Assembly: GCF_019925205.1 (NCBI RefSeq)
Contig: NC_083560.1
Location: 248,001 to 312,000, forward strand
Length of the DNA stretch: 64,000 bases
Source of the DNA: Metopolophium dirhodum
Taxonomy: Eukaryota > Arthropoda > Insecta > Hemiptera > Aphididae
Direction of reading: 5' to 3'
Shown one piece after another: positions 35,101-50,100 of this stretch. The notes beneath the pieces are model-generated. The model saw nothing but the letters and a program-made list of their open reading frames with translations. It made no database searches and was not told the origin of the DNA. Position 1 is the first letter of the stretch. Each line of letters begins with the position of its first letter. The translations under genes were made by a program, and so were the position numbers.

Positions 35101-38100
35101 TGTTTCTGGGGTAGGGAGTAGGTAATTAAGGATACATTTTAGATAATACTCATAAAAAATCACAACTATTTGTAAAGACTTTTTTAAATTGAATAATAAG
35201 GACATGCAAAAGTACTGTCCCGTTAATTTTTAGGTAGAAATGAGGTGTCTATATGCTAAAGTAATTTCTAGAAAATATGACAATCAAAATGAATATTAAA
35301 GCATTTAACATTTGTTCACTCTAATCAGAATAAGTCGCTGTTTAGATGGGTTTTTCACGGCAGTTCAACTACTATTTTGGGTATTTGAATTGGAACGTTT
35401 GACTGAATATACGATGTTATTTAGACTATGTTTTATGTAAGTATGACTTTTTTATGTCCTAGAAAATATTCCGTTTTGAAAAAATGAAAATATTATTAGA
35501 GATTTTAATGTTTTCGTAATATTTTAATATGGAAATATATTTCTGGGGTAGGGAGTAGGTAATTAAGGGTAAATTTTAGAGAATACTCATAAAAAATCAC
35601 AACTATTTGTAAATTCTTTTTTAAGTTGAATAATTTGGGACATGCAAAAGTACTTTCCAATTATTTTTTAAGTAGGAATTTCGTTGTCTATATAATAAGT
35701 TAATTTCTAAAAAATGTAACAATCAAAATCTATATTAAAGCATTTAACATTTGTTCACTCTAATCAGAATAAGTTTCTGATCTGTTTAGATGGGTTTTTC
35801 GCGGCAGTTTAACTACTATTTTGGGTATTTGAATTGGAATTTTTGATTGGTTATACGATGACATTTACACAATGTATTATGTAAGTATGACTTTCTTATG
35901 TCCTAGAAAACATTCCGTTTTGAAAAAATGAAAATATTCATAGGGATTATAATGTTATAGTAATATTTTAATATGGAAATATGTTTCTGGGGTAGGGAGT
36001 AGGTAATTAAGGATACATTTTAGATAATACTCATAAAAAATCACAACTATTTGTAAAGACTTTTTTAAATTGAATAATAAGGACATGCAAAAGTACTGTC
36101 CCGTTAATTTTTAGGTAGAAATGAGGTGTCTATATGCTAAAGTAATTTCTAGAAAATATGACAATCAAAATGAATATTAAAGCATTTAACATTTGTTCAC
36201 TCTAATCAGAATAAGTCGCTGTTTAGATGGGTTTTTCACGGCAGTTTAACTACTATTTTGGGTATTTGAATTGGAATGTTTGACTGAATATACGATGTCA
36301 TTTAGACTATGTTTTATGTAAGTATGACTTTTATATGTCCTAGAAAATATTCCGTTTTGAAAAAATGAAAATATTATTAGAGATTTTAATGTTTTCGTAA
36401 TATTTTAATATGGAAATATATTTCTGGGGTAGGGAGTAGGTAATCAAGGGTAAATTTTAGACAATACTCATAAAAAATCACAACTATTTGTAAATTCTTT
36501 TTTAAGTTAAATAATTTGGGACATGCAAAAGTACTTTCCCATTATTTTTTAAGTAGGAATTTCGTTGTCTATATAATAATTTAATTTCTAAAAAATGTAA
36601 CAATCAAAATCTATATTAAAGCATTTAACATTTGTTCACTCTAATCAGAATAAGTTTCTGATCTGTTTAGATGGGTTTTTCGCGGCAGTTTAACTACTAT
36701 TTTGGGTATTTGAATTGGAATTTTTGATTGGTTATACGATGACATTTACACAATGTATTATGTAAGTATGACTTTCTTATGTCCTAGAAAACATTCCGTT
36801 TTGAAAAAATGAAAATATTCATAGGGATTATAATGTTATAGTAATATTATAATATGGAAATATGTTTCTGGGGTAGGGAGTAGGTAATTAAGGATACATT
36901 TTAGATAATACTCATAAAAAATCACAACTATTTGTAAAGACTTTTTTAAATTGAATAATAAGGACATGCAAAAGTACTGTCCCGTTAATTTTTAGGTAGA
37001 AATGAGGTGTCTATATGCTAAAGTAATTTCTAGAAAATATGACAATCAAAATGAATATTAAAGCATTTAACATTTGTTCACTCTAATCAGAATAAGTCGC
37101 TGTTTAGATGGGTTTTTCACGGCAGTTCAACTACTATTTTGGGTATTTGAATTGGAACGTTTGACTGAATATACGATGTTATTTAGACTATGTTTTATGT
37201 AAGTATGACTTTTTTATGTCCTAGAAAATATTCCGTTTTGAAAAAATGAAAATATTATTAGAGATTTTAATGTTTTCGTAATATTTTAATATGGAAATAT
37301 ATTTCTGGGGTAGGGAGTAGGTAATTAAGGGTAAATTTTAGAGAATACTCATAAAAAATCACAACTATTTGTAAATTCTTTTTTAAGTTGAATAATTTGG
37401 GACATGCAAAAGTACTTTCCAATTATTTTTTAAGTAGGAATTTCGTTGTCAATATAATAAGTTAATTTCTAAAAAATGTAAAAATCAAAATCTATATTAA
37501 AGCATTTAACATTTGTTCACTCTAATCAGAATAAGTTTCTGATCTGTTTAGATGGGTTTTTCGCGGCAGTTTAACTACTATTTTGGGTATTTGAATTGGA
37601 ATTTTTGATTGGTTATACGATGACATTTACACAATGTATTATGTAAGTATGACTTTCTTATGTCCTAGAAAACATTCCGTTTTGAAAAAATGAAAATATT
37701 CATAGGGATTATAATGTTATAGTAATATTTTAATATGGAAATATGTTTCTGGGGTAGGGAGTAGGTAATTAAGGATACATTTTAGATAATACTCATAAAA
37801 AATCACAACTATTTGTAAAGACTTTTTTAAATTGAATAATAAGGACATGCAAAAGTACTGTCCCGTTAATTTTTAGGTAGAAATGAGGTGTCTATATGCT
37901 AAAGTAATTTCTAGAAAATATGACAATCAAAATGAATATTAAAGCATTTAACATTTGTTCACTCTAATCAGAATAAGTCGCTGTTTAGATGGGTTTTTCA
38001 CGGCAGTTTAACTACTATTTTGGGTATTTGAATTGGAACGTTTGACTGAATATACGATGTCATTTAGACTATGTTTTATGTAAGTATGACTTTTATATGT

Positions 38101-41100
38101 CCTAGAAAATATTCCGTTTTGAAAAAATGAAAATATTATTAGAGATTTTAATGTTTTCGTAATATTTTAATATGGAAATATATTTCTGGGGTAGGGAGTA
38201 GGTAATCAAGGGTAAATTTTAGACAATACTCATAAAAAATCACAACTATTTGTAAATTCTTTTTTAAGTTAAATAATTTGGGACATGCAAAAGTACTTTC
38301 CCATTATTTTTTAAGTAGGAATTTCGTTGTCTATATAATAATTTAATTTCTAAAAAATGTAACAATCAAAATCTATATTAAAGCATTTAACATTTGTTCA
38401 CTCTAATCAGAATAAGTTTCTGATCTGTTTAGATGGGTTTTTCGCGGCAGTTTAACTACTATTTTGGGTATTTGAATTGGAATTTTTGATTGGTTATACG
38501 ATGACATTTACACAATGTATTATGTAAGTATGACTTTCTTATGTCCTAGAAAACATTCCGTTTTGAAAAAATGAAAATATTCATAGGGATTATAATGTTA
38601 TAGTAATATTATAATATGGAAATATGTTTCTGGGGTAGGGAGTAGGTAATTAAGGATACATTTTAGATAATACTCATAAAAAATCACAACTATTTGTAAA
38701 GACTTTTTTAAATTGAATAATAAGGACATGCAAAAGTACTGTCCCGTTAATTTTTAGGTAGAAATGAGGTGTCTATATGCTAAAGTAATTTCTAGAAAAT
38801 ATGACAATCAAAATGAATATTAAAGCATTTAACATTTGTTCACTCTAATCAGAATAAGTCGCTGTTTAGATGGGTTTTTCACGGCAGTTCAACTACTATT
38901 TTGGGTATTTGAATTGGAACGTTTGACTGAATATACGATGTTATTTAGACTATGTTTTATGTAAGTATGACTTTTTTATGTCCTAGAAAATATTCCGTTT
39001 TGAAAAAATGAAAATATTATTAGAGATTTTAATGTTTTCGTAATATTTTAATATGGAAATATATTTCTGGGGTAGGGAGTAGGTAATTAAGGGTAAATTT
39101 TAGAGAATACTCATAAAAAATCACAACTATTTGTAAATTCTTTTTTAAGTTGAATAATTTGGGACATGCAAAAGTACTTTCCAATTATTTTTTAAGTAGG
39201 AATTTCGTTGTCTATATAATAAGTTAATTTCTAAAAAATGTAACAATCAAAATCTATATTAAAGCATTTAACATTTGTTCACTCTAATCAGAATAAGTTT
39301 CTGATCTGTTTAGATGGGTTTTTCGCGGCAGTTTAACTACTATTTTGGGTATTTGAATTGGAATTTTTGATTGGTTATACGATGACATTTACACAATGTA
39401 TTATGTAAGTATGACTTTCTTATGTCCTAGAAAACATTCCGTTTTGAAAAAATGAAAATATTCATAGGGATTATAATGTTATAGTAATATTTTAATATGG
39501 AAATATGTTTCTGGGGTAGGGAGTAGGTAATTAAGGATACATTTTAGATAATACTCATAAAAAATCACAACTATTTGTAAAGACTTTTTTAAATTGAATA
39601 ATAAGGACATGCAAAAGTACTGTCCCGTTAATTTTTAGGTAGAAATGAGGTGTCTATATGCTAAAGTAATTTCTAGAAAATATGACAATCAAAATGAATA
39701 TTAAAGCATTTAACATTTGTTCACTCTAATCAGAATAAGTCGCTGTTTAGATGGGTTTTTCACGGCAGTTTAACTACTATTTTGGGTATTTGAATTGGAA
39801 CGTTTGACTGAATATACGATGTCATTTAGACTATGTTTTATGTAAGTATGACTTTTATATGTCCTAGAAAATATTCCGTTTTGAAAAAATGAAAATATTA
39901 TTAGAGATTTTAATGTTTTCGTAATATTTTAATATGGAAATATATTTCTGGGGTAGGGAGTAGGTAATCAAGGGTAAATTTTAGACAATACTCATAAAAA
40001 ATCACAACTATTTGTAAATTCTTTTTTAAGTTAAATAATTTGGGACATGCAAAAGTACTTTCCCATTATTTTTTAAGTAGGAATTTCGTTGTCTATATAA
40101 TAATTTAATTTCTAAAAAATGTAACAATCAAAATCTATATTAAAGCATTTAACATTTGTTCACTCTAATCAGAATAAGTTTCTGATCTGTTTAGATGGGT
40201 TTTTCGCGGCAGTTTAACTACTATTTTGGGTATTTGAATTGGAATTTTTGATTGGTTATACGATGACATTTACACAATGTATTATGTAAGTATGACTTTC
40301 TTATGTCCTAGAAAACATTCCGTTTTGAAAAAATGAAAATATTCATAGGGATTATAATGTTATAGTAATATTATAATATGGAAATATGTTTCTGGGGTAG
40401 GGAGTAGGTAATTAAGGATACATTTTAGATAATACTCATAAAAAATCACAACTATTTGTAAAGACTTTTTTAAATTGAATAATAAGGACATGCAAAAGTA
40501 CTGTCCCGTTAATTTTTAGGTAGAAATGAGGTGTCTATATGCTAAAGTAATTTCTAGAAAATATGACAATCAAAATGAATATTAAAGCATTTAACATTTG
40601 TTCACTCTAATCAGAATAAGTCGCTGTTTAGATGGGTTTTTCACGGCAGTTCAACTACTATTTTGGGTATTTGAATTGGAACGTTTGACTGAATATACGA
40701 TGTTATTTAGACTATGTTTTATGTAAGTATGACTTTTTTATGTCCTAGAAAATATTCCGTTTTGAAAAAATGAAAATATTATTAGAGATTTTAATGTTTT
40801 CGTAATATTTTAATATGGAAATATATTTCTGGGGTAGGGAGTAGGTAATTAAGGGTAAATTTTAGAGAATACTCATAAAAAATCACAACTATTTGTAAAT
40901 TCTTTTTTAAGTTGAATAATTTGGGACATGCAAAAGTACTTTCCAATTATTTTTTAAGTAGGAATTTCGTTGTCAATATAATAAGTTAATTTCTAAAAAA
41001 TGTAAAAATCAAAATCTATATTAAAGCATTTAACATTTGTTCACTCTAATCAGAATAAGTTTCTGATCTGTTTAGATGGGTTTTTCGCGGCAGTTTAACT

Positions 41101-44100
41101 ACTATTTTGGGTATTTGAATTGGAATTTTTGATTGGTTATACGATGACATTTACACAATGTATTATGTAAGTATGACTTTCTTATGTCCTAGAAAACATT
41201 CCGTTTTGAAAAAATGAAAATATTCATAGGGATTATAATGTTATAGTAATATTTTAATATGGAAATATGTTTCTGGGGTAGGGAGTAGGTAATTAAGGAT
41301 ACATTTTAGATAATACTCATAAAAAATCACAACTATTTGTAAAGACTTTTTTAAATTGAATAATAAGGACATGCAAAAGTACTGTCCCGTTAATTTTTAG
41401 GTAGAAATGAGGTGTCTATATGCTAAAGTAATTTCTAGAAAATATGACAATCAAAATGAATATTAAAGCATTTAACATTTGTTCACTCTAATCAGAATAA
41501 GTCGCTGTTTAGATGGGTTTTTCACGGCAGTTTAACTACTATTTTGGGTATTTGAATTGGAACGTTTGACTGAATATACGATGTCATTTAGACTATGTTT
41601 TATGTAAGTATGACTTTTATATGTCCTAGAAAATATTCCGTTTTGAAAAAATGAAAATATTATTAGAGATTTTAATGTTTTCGTAATATTTTAATATGGA
41701 AATATATTTCTGGGGTAGGGAGTAGGTAATCAAGGGTAAATTTTAGACAATACTCATAAAAAATCACAACTATTTGTAAATTCTTTTTTAAGTTAAATAA
41801 TTTGGGACATGCAAAAGTACTTTCCCATTATTTTTTAAGTAGGAATTTCGTTGTCTATATAATAATTTAATTTCTAAAAAATGTAACAATCAAAATCTAT
41901 ATTAAAGCATTTAACATTTGTTCACTCTAATCAGAATAAGTTTCTGATCTGTTTAGATGGGTTTTTCGCGGCAGTTTAACTACTATTTTGGGTATTTGAA
42001 TTGGAATTTTTGATTGGTTATACGATGACATTTACACAATGTATTATGTAAGTATGACTTTCTTATGTCCTAGAAAACATTCCGTTTTGAAAAAATGAAA
42101 ATATTCATAGGGATTATAATGTTATAGTAATATTTTAATATGGAAATATGTTTCTGGGGTAGGGAGTAGGTAATTAAGGATACATTTTAGATAATACTCA
42201 TAAAAAATCACAACTATTTGTAAAGACTTTTTTAAATTGAATAATAAGGACATGCAAAAGTACTGTCCCGTTAATTTTTAGGTAGAAATGAGGTGTCTAT
42301 ATGCTAAAGTAATTTCTAGAAAATATGACAATCAAAATGAATATTAAAGCATTTAACATTTGTTCACTCTAATCAGAATAAGTCGCTGTTTAGATGGGTT
42401 TTTCACGGCAGTTTAACTACTATTTTGGGTATTTGAATTGGAACGTTTGACTGAATATACGATGTTATTTAGACTATGTTTTATGTAAGTATGACTTTTT
42501 TATGTCCTAGAAAATATTCCGTTTTGAAAAAATGAAAATATTATTAGAGATTTTAATGTTTTCGTAATATTTTAATATGGAAATATATTTCTGGGGTAGG
42601 GAGTAGGTAATTAAGGGTAAATTTTAGACAATACTCATAAAAAATCACAACTATTTGTAAATTCTTTTTTAAGTTGAATAATTTGGGACATGCAAAAGTA
42701 CTTTCCAATTATTTTTTAAGTAGGAATTTCGTTGTCTATATAATAAGTTAATTTCTAAAAAATGTAAAAATCAAAATCTATATTAAAGCATTTAACATTT
42801 GTTCACTCTAATCAGAATAAGTTTCTGATCTGTTTAGATGGGTTTTTCGCGGCAGTTTAACTACTATTTTGGGTATTTGAATTGGAATTTTTGATTGGTT
42901 ATACGATGACATTTACACAATGTATTATGTAAGTATGACTTTCTTATGTCCTAGAAAACATTCCGTTTTGAAAAAATGAAAATATTCATAGGGATTATAA
43001 TGTTATAGTAATATTTTAATATGGAAATATGTTTCTGGGGTAGGGAGTAGGTAATTAAGGATACATTTTAGATAATACTCATAAAAAATCACAACTATTT
43101 GTAAAGACTTTTTTAAATTGAATAATAAGGACATGCAAAAGTACTGTCCCGTTAATTTTTAGGTAGAAATGAGGTGTCTATATGCTAAAGTAATTTCTAG
43201 AAAATATGACAATCAAAATGAATATTAAAGCATTTAACATTTGTTCACTCTAATCAGAATAAGTCGCTGTTTAGATGGGTTTTTCACGGCAGTTTAACTA
43301 CTATTTTGGGTATTTGAATTGGAACGTTTGACTGAATATACGATGTCATTTAGACTATGTTTTATGTAAGTATGACTTTTATATGTCCTAGAAAATATTC
43401 CGTTTTGAAAAAATGAAAATATTATTAGAGATTTTAATGTTTTCGTAATATTTTAATATGGAAATATATTTCTGGGGTAGGGAGTAGGTAATCAAGGGTA
43501 AATTTTAGACAATACTCATAAAAAATCACAACTATTTGTAAATTCTTTTTTAAGTTAAATAATTTGGGACATGCAAAAGTACTTTCCCATTATTTTTTAA
43601 GTAGGAATTTCGTTGTCTATATAATAATTTAATTTCTAAAAAATGTAACAATCAAAATCTATATTAAAGCATTTAACATTTGTTCACTCTAATCAGAATA
43701 AGTTTCTGATCTGTTTAGATGGGTTTTTCGCGGCAGTTTAACTACTATTTTGGGTATTTGAATTGGAATTTTTGATTGGTTATACGATGACATTTACACA
43801 ATGTATTATGTAAGTATGACTTTCTTATGTCCTAGAAAACATTCCGTTTTGAAAAAATGAAAATATTCATAGGGATTATAATGTTATAGTAATATTATAA
43901 TATGGAAATATGTTTCTGGGGTAGGGAGTAGGTAATTAAGGATACATTTTAGATAATACTCATAAAAAATCACAACTATTTGTAAAGACTTTTTTAAATT
44001 GAATAATAAGGACATGCAAAAGTACTGTCCCGTTAATTTTTAGGTAGAAATGAGGTGTCTATATGCTAAAGTAATTTCTAGAAAATATGACAATCAAAAT

Positions 44101-47100
44101 GAATATTAAAGCATTTAACATTTGTTCACTCTAATCAGAATAAGTCGCTGTTTAGATGGGTTTTTCACGGCAGTTCAACTACTATTTTGGGTATTTGAAT
44201 TGGAACGTATGACTGAATATACGATGTTATTTAGACTATGTTTTATGTAAGTATGACTTTTTTATGTCCTAGAAAATATTCCGTTTTGAAAAAATGAAAA
44301 TATTATTAGAGATTTTAATGTTTTCGTAATATTTTAATATGGAAATATATTTCTGGGGTAGGGAGTAGGTAATTAAGGGTAAATTTTAGAGAATACTCAT
44401 AAAAAATCACAACTATTTGTAAATTCTTTTTTAAGTTGAATAATTTGGGACATGCAAAAGTACTTTCCAATTATTTTTTAAGTAGGAATTTCGTTGTCAA
44501 TATAATAAGTTAATTTCTAAAAAATGTAAAAATCAAAATCTATATTAAAGCATTTAACATTTGTTCACTCTAATCAGAATAAGTTTCTGATCTGTTTAGA
44601 TGGGTTTTTCGCGGCAGTTTAACTACTATTTTGGGTATTTGAATTGGAATTTTTGATTGGTTATACGATGACATTTACACAATGTATTATGTAAGTATGA
44701 CTTTCTTATGTCCTAGAAAACATTCCGTTTTGAAAAAATGAAAATATTCATAGGGATTATAATGTTATAGTAATATTTTAATATGGAAATATGTTTCTGG
44801 GGTAGGGAGTAGGTAATTAAGGATACATTTTAGATAATACTCATAAAAAATCACAACTATTTGTAAAGACTTTTTTAAATTGAATAATAAGGACATGCAA
44901 AAGTACTGTCCCGTTAATTTTTAGGTAGAAATGAGGTGTCTATATGCTAAAGTAATTTCTAGAAAATATGACAATCAAAATGAATATTAAAGCATTTAAC
45001 ATTTGTTCACTCTAATCAGAATAAGTCGCTGTTTAGATGGGTTTTTCACGGCAGTTTAACTACTATTTTGGGTATTTGAATTGGAACGTTTGACTGAATA
45101 TACGATGTCATTTAGACTATGTTTTATGTAAGTATGACTTTTATATGTCCTAGAAAATATTCCGTTTTGAAAAAATGAAAATATTATTAGAGATTTTAAT
45201 GTTTTCGTAATATTTTAATATGGAAATATATTTCTGGGGTAGGGAGTAGGTAATCAAGGGTAAATTTTAGACAATACTCATAAAAAATCACAACTATTTG
45301 TAAATTCTTTTTTAAGTTAAATAATTTGGGACATGCAAAAGTACTTTCCCATTATTTTTTAAGTAGGAATTTCGTTGTCTATATAATAATTTAATTTCTA
45401 AAAAATGTAACAATCAAAATCTATATTAAAGCATTTAACATTTGTTCACTCTAATCAGAATAAGTTTCTGATCTGTTTAGATGGGTTTTTCGCGGCAGTT
45501 TAACTACTATTTTGGGTATTTGAATTGGAATTTTTGATTGGTTATACGATGACATTTACACAATGTATTATGTAAGTATGACTTTCTTATGTCCTAGAAA
45601 ACATTCCGTTTTGAAAAAATGAAAATATTCATAGGGATTATAATGTTATAGTAATATTTTAATATGGAAATATGTTTCTGGGGTAGGGAGTAGGTAATTA
45701 AGGATACATTTTAGATAATACTCATAAAAAATCACAACTATTTGTAAAGACTTTTTTAAATTGAATAATAAGGACATGCAAAAGTACTGTCCCGTTAATT
45801 TTTAGGTAGAAATGAGGTGTCTATATGCTAAAGTAATTTCTAGAAAATATGACAATCAAAATGAATATTAAAGCATTTAACATTTGTTCACTCTAATCAG
45901 AATAAGTCGCTGTTTAGATGGGTTTTTCACGGCAGTTTAACTACTATTTTGGGTATTTGAATTGGAACGTTTGACTGAATATACGATGTTATTTAGACTA
46001 TGTTTTATGTAAGTATGACTTTTTTATGTCCTAGAAAATATTCCGTTTTGAAAAAATGAAAATATTATTAGAGATTTTAATGTTTTCGTAATATTTTAAT
46101 ATGGAAATATATTTCTGGGGTAGGGAGTAGGTAATTAAGGGTAAATTTTAGACAATACTCATAAAAAATCACAACTATTTGTAAATTCTTTTTTAAGTTA
46201 AATAATTTGGGACATGCAAAAGTACTTTCCAATTATTTTTTAAGTAGGAATTTCGTTGTCTATATAATAAGTTAATTTCTAAAAAATGTAAAAATCAAAA
46301 TCTATATTAAAGCATTTAACATTTGTTCACTCTAATCAGAATAAGTTTCTGATCTGTTTAGATGGGTTTTTCGCGGCAGTTTAACTACTATTTTGGGTAT
46401 TTGAATTGGAATTTTTGATTGGTTATACGATGACATTTACACAATGTATTATGTAAGTATGACTTTCTTATGTCCTAGAAAACATTCCGTTTTGAAAAAA
46501 TGAAAATATTCATAGGGATTATAATGTTATAGTAATATTTTAATATGGAAATATGTTTCTGGGGTAGGGAGTAGGTAATTAAGGATACATTTTAGATAAT
46601 ACTCATAAAAAATCACAACTATTTGTAAAGACTTTTTTAAATTGAATAATAAGGACATGCAAAAGTACTGTCCCGTTAATTTTTAGGTAGAAATGAGATG
46701 TCTATATGCTAAAGTAATTTCTAGAAAATATGACAATCAAAATGAATATTAAAGCATTTAACATTTGTTCACTCTAATCAGAATAAGTCGCTGTTTAGAT
46801 GGGTTTTTCACGTCAGTTTAACTACTATTTTGGGTATTTGAATTGGAACGTTTGACTGAATATACGATGTCATTTAGACTATGTTTTATGTAAGTATGAC
46901 TTTTTTATGTCCTAGAAAATATTCCGTTTTGAAAAAATGAAAATATTATTAGAGATTTTAATGTTTTCGTAATATTTTAATATGGAAATATATTTCTGGG
47001 GTAGGGAGTAGGTAATCAAGGGTAAATTTTAGACAATACTCATAAAAAATCACAACTATTTGTAAATTCTTTTTTAAGTTAAATAATTTGGGACATGCAA

Positions 47101-50100
47101 AAGTACTTTCCCATTATTTTTTAAGTAGGAATTTCGTTGTCTATATAATAATTTAATTTCTAAAAAATGTAACAATCAAAATCTATATTAAAGCATTTAA
47201 CATTTGTTCACTCTAATCAGAATAAGTTTCTGATCTGTTTAGATGGGTTTTTCGCGGCAGTTTAACTACTATTTTGGGTATTTGAATTGGAATTTTTGAT
47301 TGGTTATACGATGACATTTACACAATGTATTATGTAAGTATGACTTTCTTATGTCCTAGAAAACATTCCGTTTTGAAAAAATGAAAATATTCATAGGGAT
47401 TATAATGTTATAGTAATATTTTAATATGGAAATATGTTTCTGGGGTAGGGAGTAGGTAATTAAGGATACATTTTAGATAATACTCATAAAAAATCACAAC
47501 TATTTGTAAAGACTTTTTTAAATTGAATAATAAGGACATGCAAAAGTACTGTCCCGTTAATTTTTAGGTAGAAATGAGGTGTCTATATGCTAAAGTAATT
47601 TCTAGAAAATATGACAATCAAAATGAATATTAAAGCATTTAACATTTGTTCACTCTAATCAGAATAAGTCGCTGTTTAGATGGGTTTTTCACGGCAGTTT
47701 AACTACTATTTTGGGTATTTGAATTGGAACGTTTGACTGAATATACGATGTTATTTAGACTATGTTTTATGTAAGTATGACTTTTTTATGTCCTAGAAAA
47801 TATTCCGTTTTGAAAAAATGAAAATATTATTAGAGATTTTAATGTTTTCGTAATATTTTAATATGGAAATATATTTCTGGGGTAGGGAGTAGGTAATTAA
47901 GGGTAAATTTTAGACAATACTCATAAAAAATCACAACTATTTGTAAATTCTTTTTTAAGTTGAATAATTTGGGACATGCAAAAGTACTTTCCAATTATTT
48001 TTTAAGTAGGAATTTCGTTGTCTATATAATAAGTTAATTTCTAAAAAATGTAAAAATCAAAATCTATATTAAAGCATTTAACATTTGTTCACTCTAATCA
48101 GAATAAGTTTCTGATCTGTTTAGATGGGTTTTTCGCGGCAGTTTAACTACTATTTTGGGTATTTGAATTGGAATTTTTGATTGGTTATACGATGACATTT
48201 ACACAATGTATTATGTAAGTATGACTTTCTTATGTCCTAGAAAACATTCCGTTTTGAAAAAATGAAAATATTCATAGGGATTATAATGTTATAGTAATAT
48301 TTTAATATGGAAATATGTTTCTGGGGTAGGGAGTAGGTAATTAAGGATACATTTTAGATAATACTCATAAAAAATCACAACTATTTGTAAAGACTTTTTT
48401 AAATTGAATAATAAGGACATGCAAAAGTACTGTCCCGTTAATTTTTAGGTAGAAATGAGGTGTCTATATGCTAAAGTAATTTCTAGAAAATATGACAATC
48501 AAAATGAATATTAAAGCATTTAACATTTGTTCACTCTAATCAGAATAAGTCGCTGTTTAGATGGGTTTTTCACGGCAGTTTAACTACTATTTTGGGTATT
48601 TGAATTGGAACGTTTGACTGAATATACGATGTCATTTAGACTATGTTTTATGTAAGTATGACTTTTATATGTCCTAGAAAATATTCCGTTTTGAAAAAAT
48701 GAAAATATTATTAGAGATTTTAATGTTTTCGTAATATTTTAATATGGAAATATATTTCTGGGGTAGGGAGTAGGTAATCAAGGGTAAATTTTAGACAATA
48801 CTCATAAAAAATCACAACTATTTGTAAATTCTTTTTTAAGTTAAATAATTTGGGACATGCAAAAGTACTTTCCCATTATTTTTTAAGTAGGAATTTCGTT
48901 GTCTATATAATAATTTAATTTCTAAAAAATGTAACAATCAAAATCTATATTAAAGCATTTAACATTTGTTCACTCTAATCAGAATAAGTTTCTGATCTGT
49001 TTAGATGGGTTTTTCGCGGCAGTTTAACTACTATTTTGGGTATTTGAATTGGAATTTTTGATTGGTTATACGATGACATTTACACAATGTATTATGTAAG
49101 TATGACTTTCTTATGTCCTAGAAAACATTCCGTTTTGAAAAAATGAAAATATTCATAGGGATTATAATGTTATAGTAATATTTTAATATGGAAATATGTT
49201 TCTGGGGTAGGGAGTAGGTAATTAAGGATACATTTTAGATAATACTCATAAAAAATCACAACTATTTGTAAAGACTTTTTTAAATTGAATAATAAGGACA
49301 TGCAAAAGTACTGTCCCGTTAATTTTTAGGTAGAAATGAGGTGTCTATATGCTAAAGTAATTTCTAGAAAATATGACAATCAAAATGAATATTAAAGCAT
49401 TTAACATTTGTTCACTCTAATCAGAATAAGTCGCTGTTTAGATGGGTTTTTCACGGCAGTTTAACTACTATTTTGGGTATTTGAATTGGAACGTTTGACT
49501 GAATATACGATGTCATTTAGACTATGTTTTATGTAAGTATGACTTTTATATGTCCTAGAAAATATTCCGTTTTGAAAAAATGAAAATATTATTAGAGATT
49601 TTAATGTTTTCGTAATATTTTAATATGGAAATATATTTCTGGGGTAGGGAGTAGGTAATCAAGGGTAAATTTTAGACAATACTCATAAAAAATCACAACT
49701 ATTTGTAAATTCTTTTTTAAGTTAAATAATTTGGGACATGCAAAAGTACTTTCCCATTATTTTTTAAGTAGGAATTTCGTTGTCTATATAATAATTTAAT
49801 TTCTAAAAAATGTAACAATCAAAATCTATATTAAAGCATTTAACATTTGTTCACTCTAATCAGAATAAGTTTCTGATCTGTTTAGATGGGTTTTTCGCGG
49901 CAGTTTAACTACTATTTTGGGTATTTGAATTGGAATTTTTGATTGGTTATACGATGACATTTACACAATGTATTATGTAAGTATGACTTTCTTATGTCCT
50001 AGAAAACATTCCGTTTTGAAAAAATGAAAATATTCATAGGGATTATAATGTTATAGTAATATTATAATATGGAAATATGTTTCTGGGGTAGGGAGTAGGT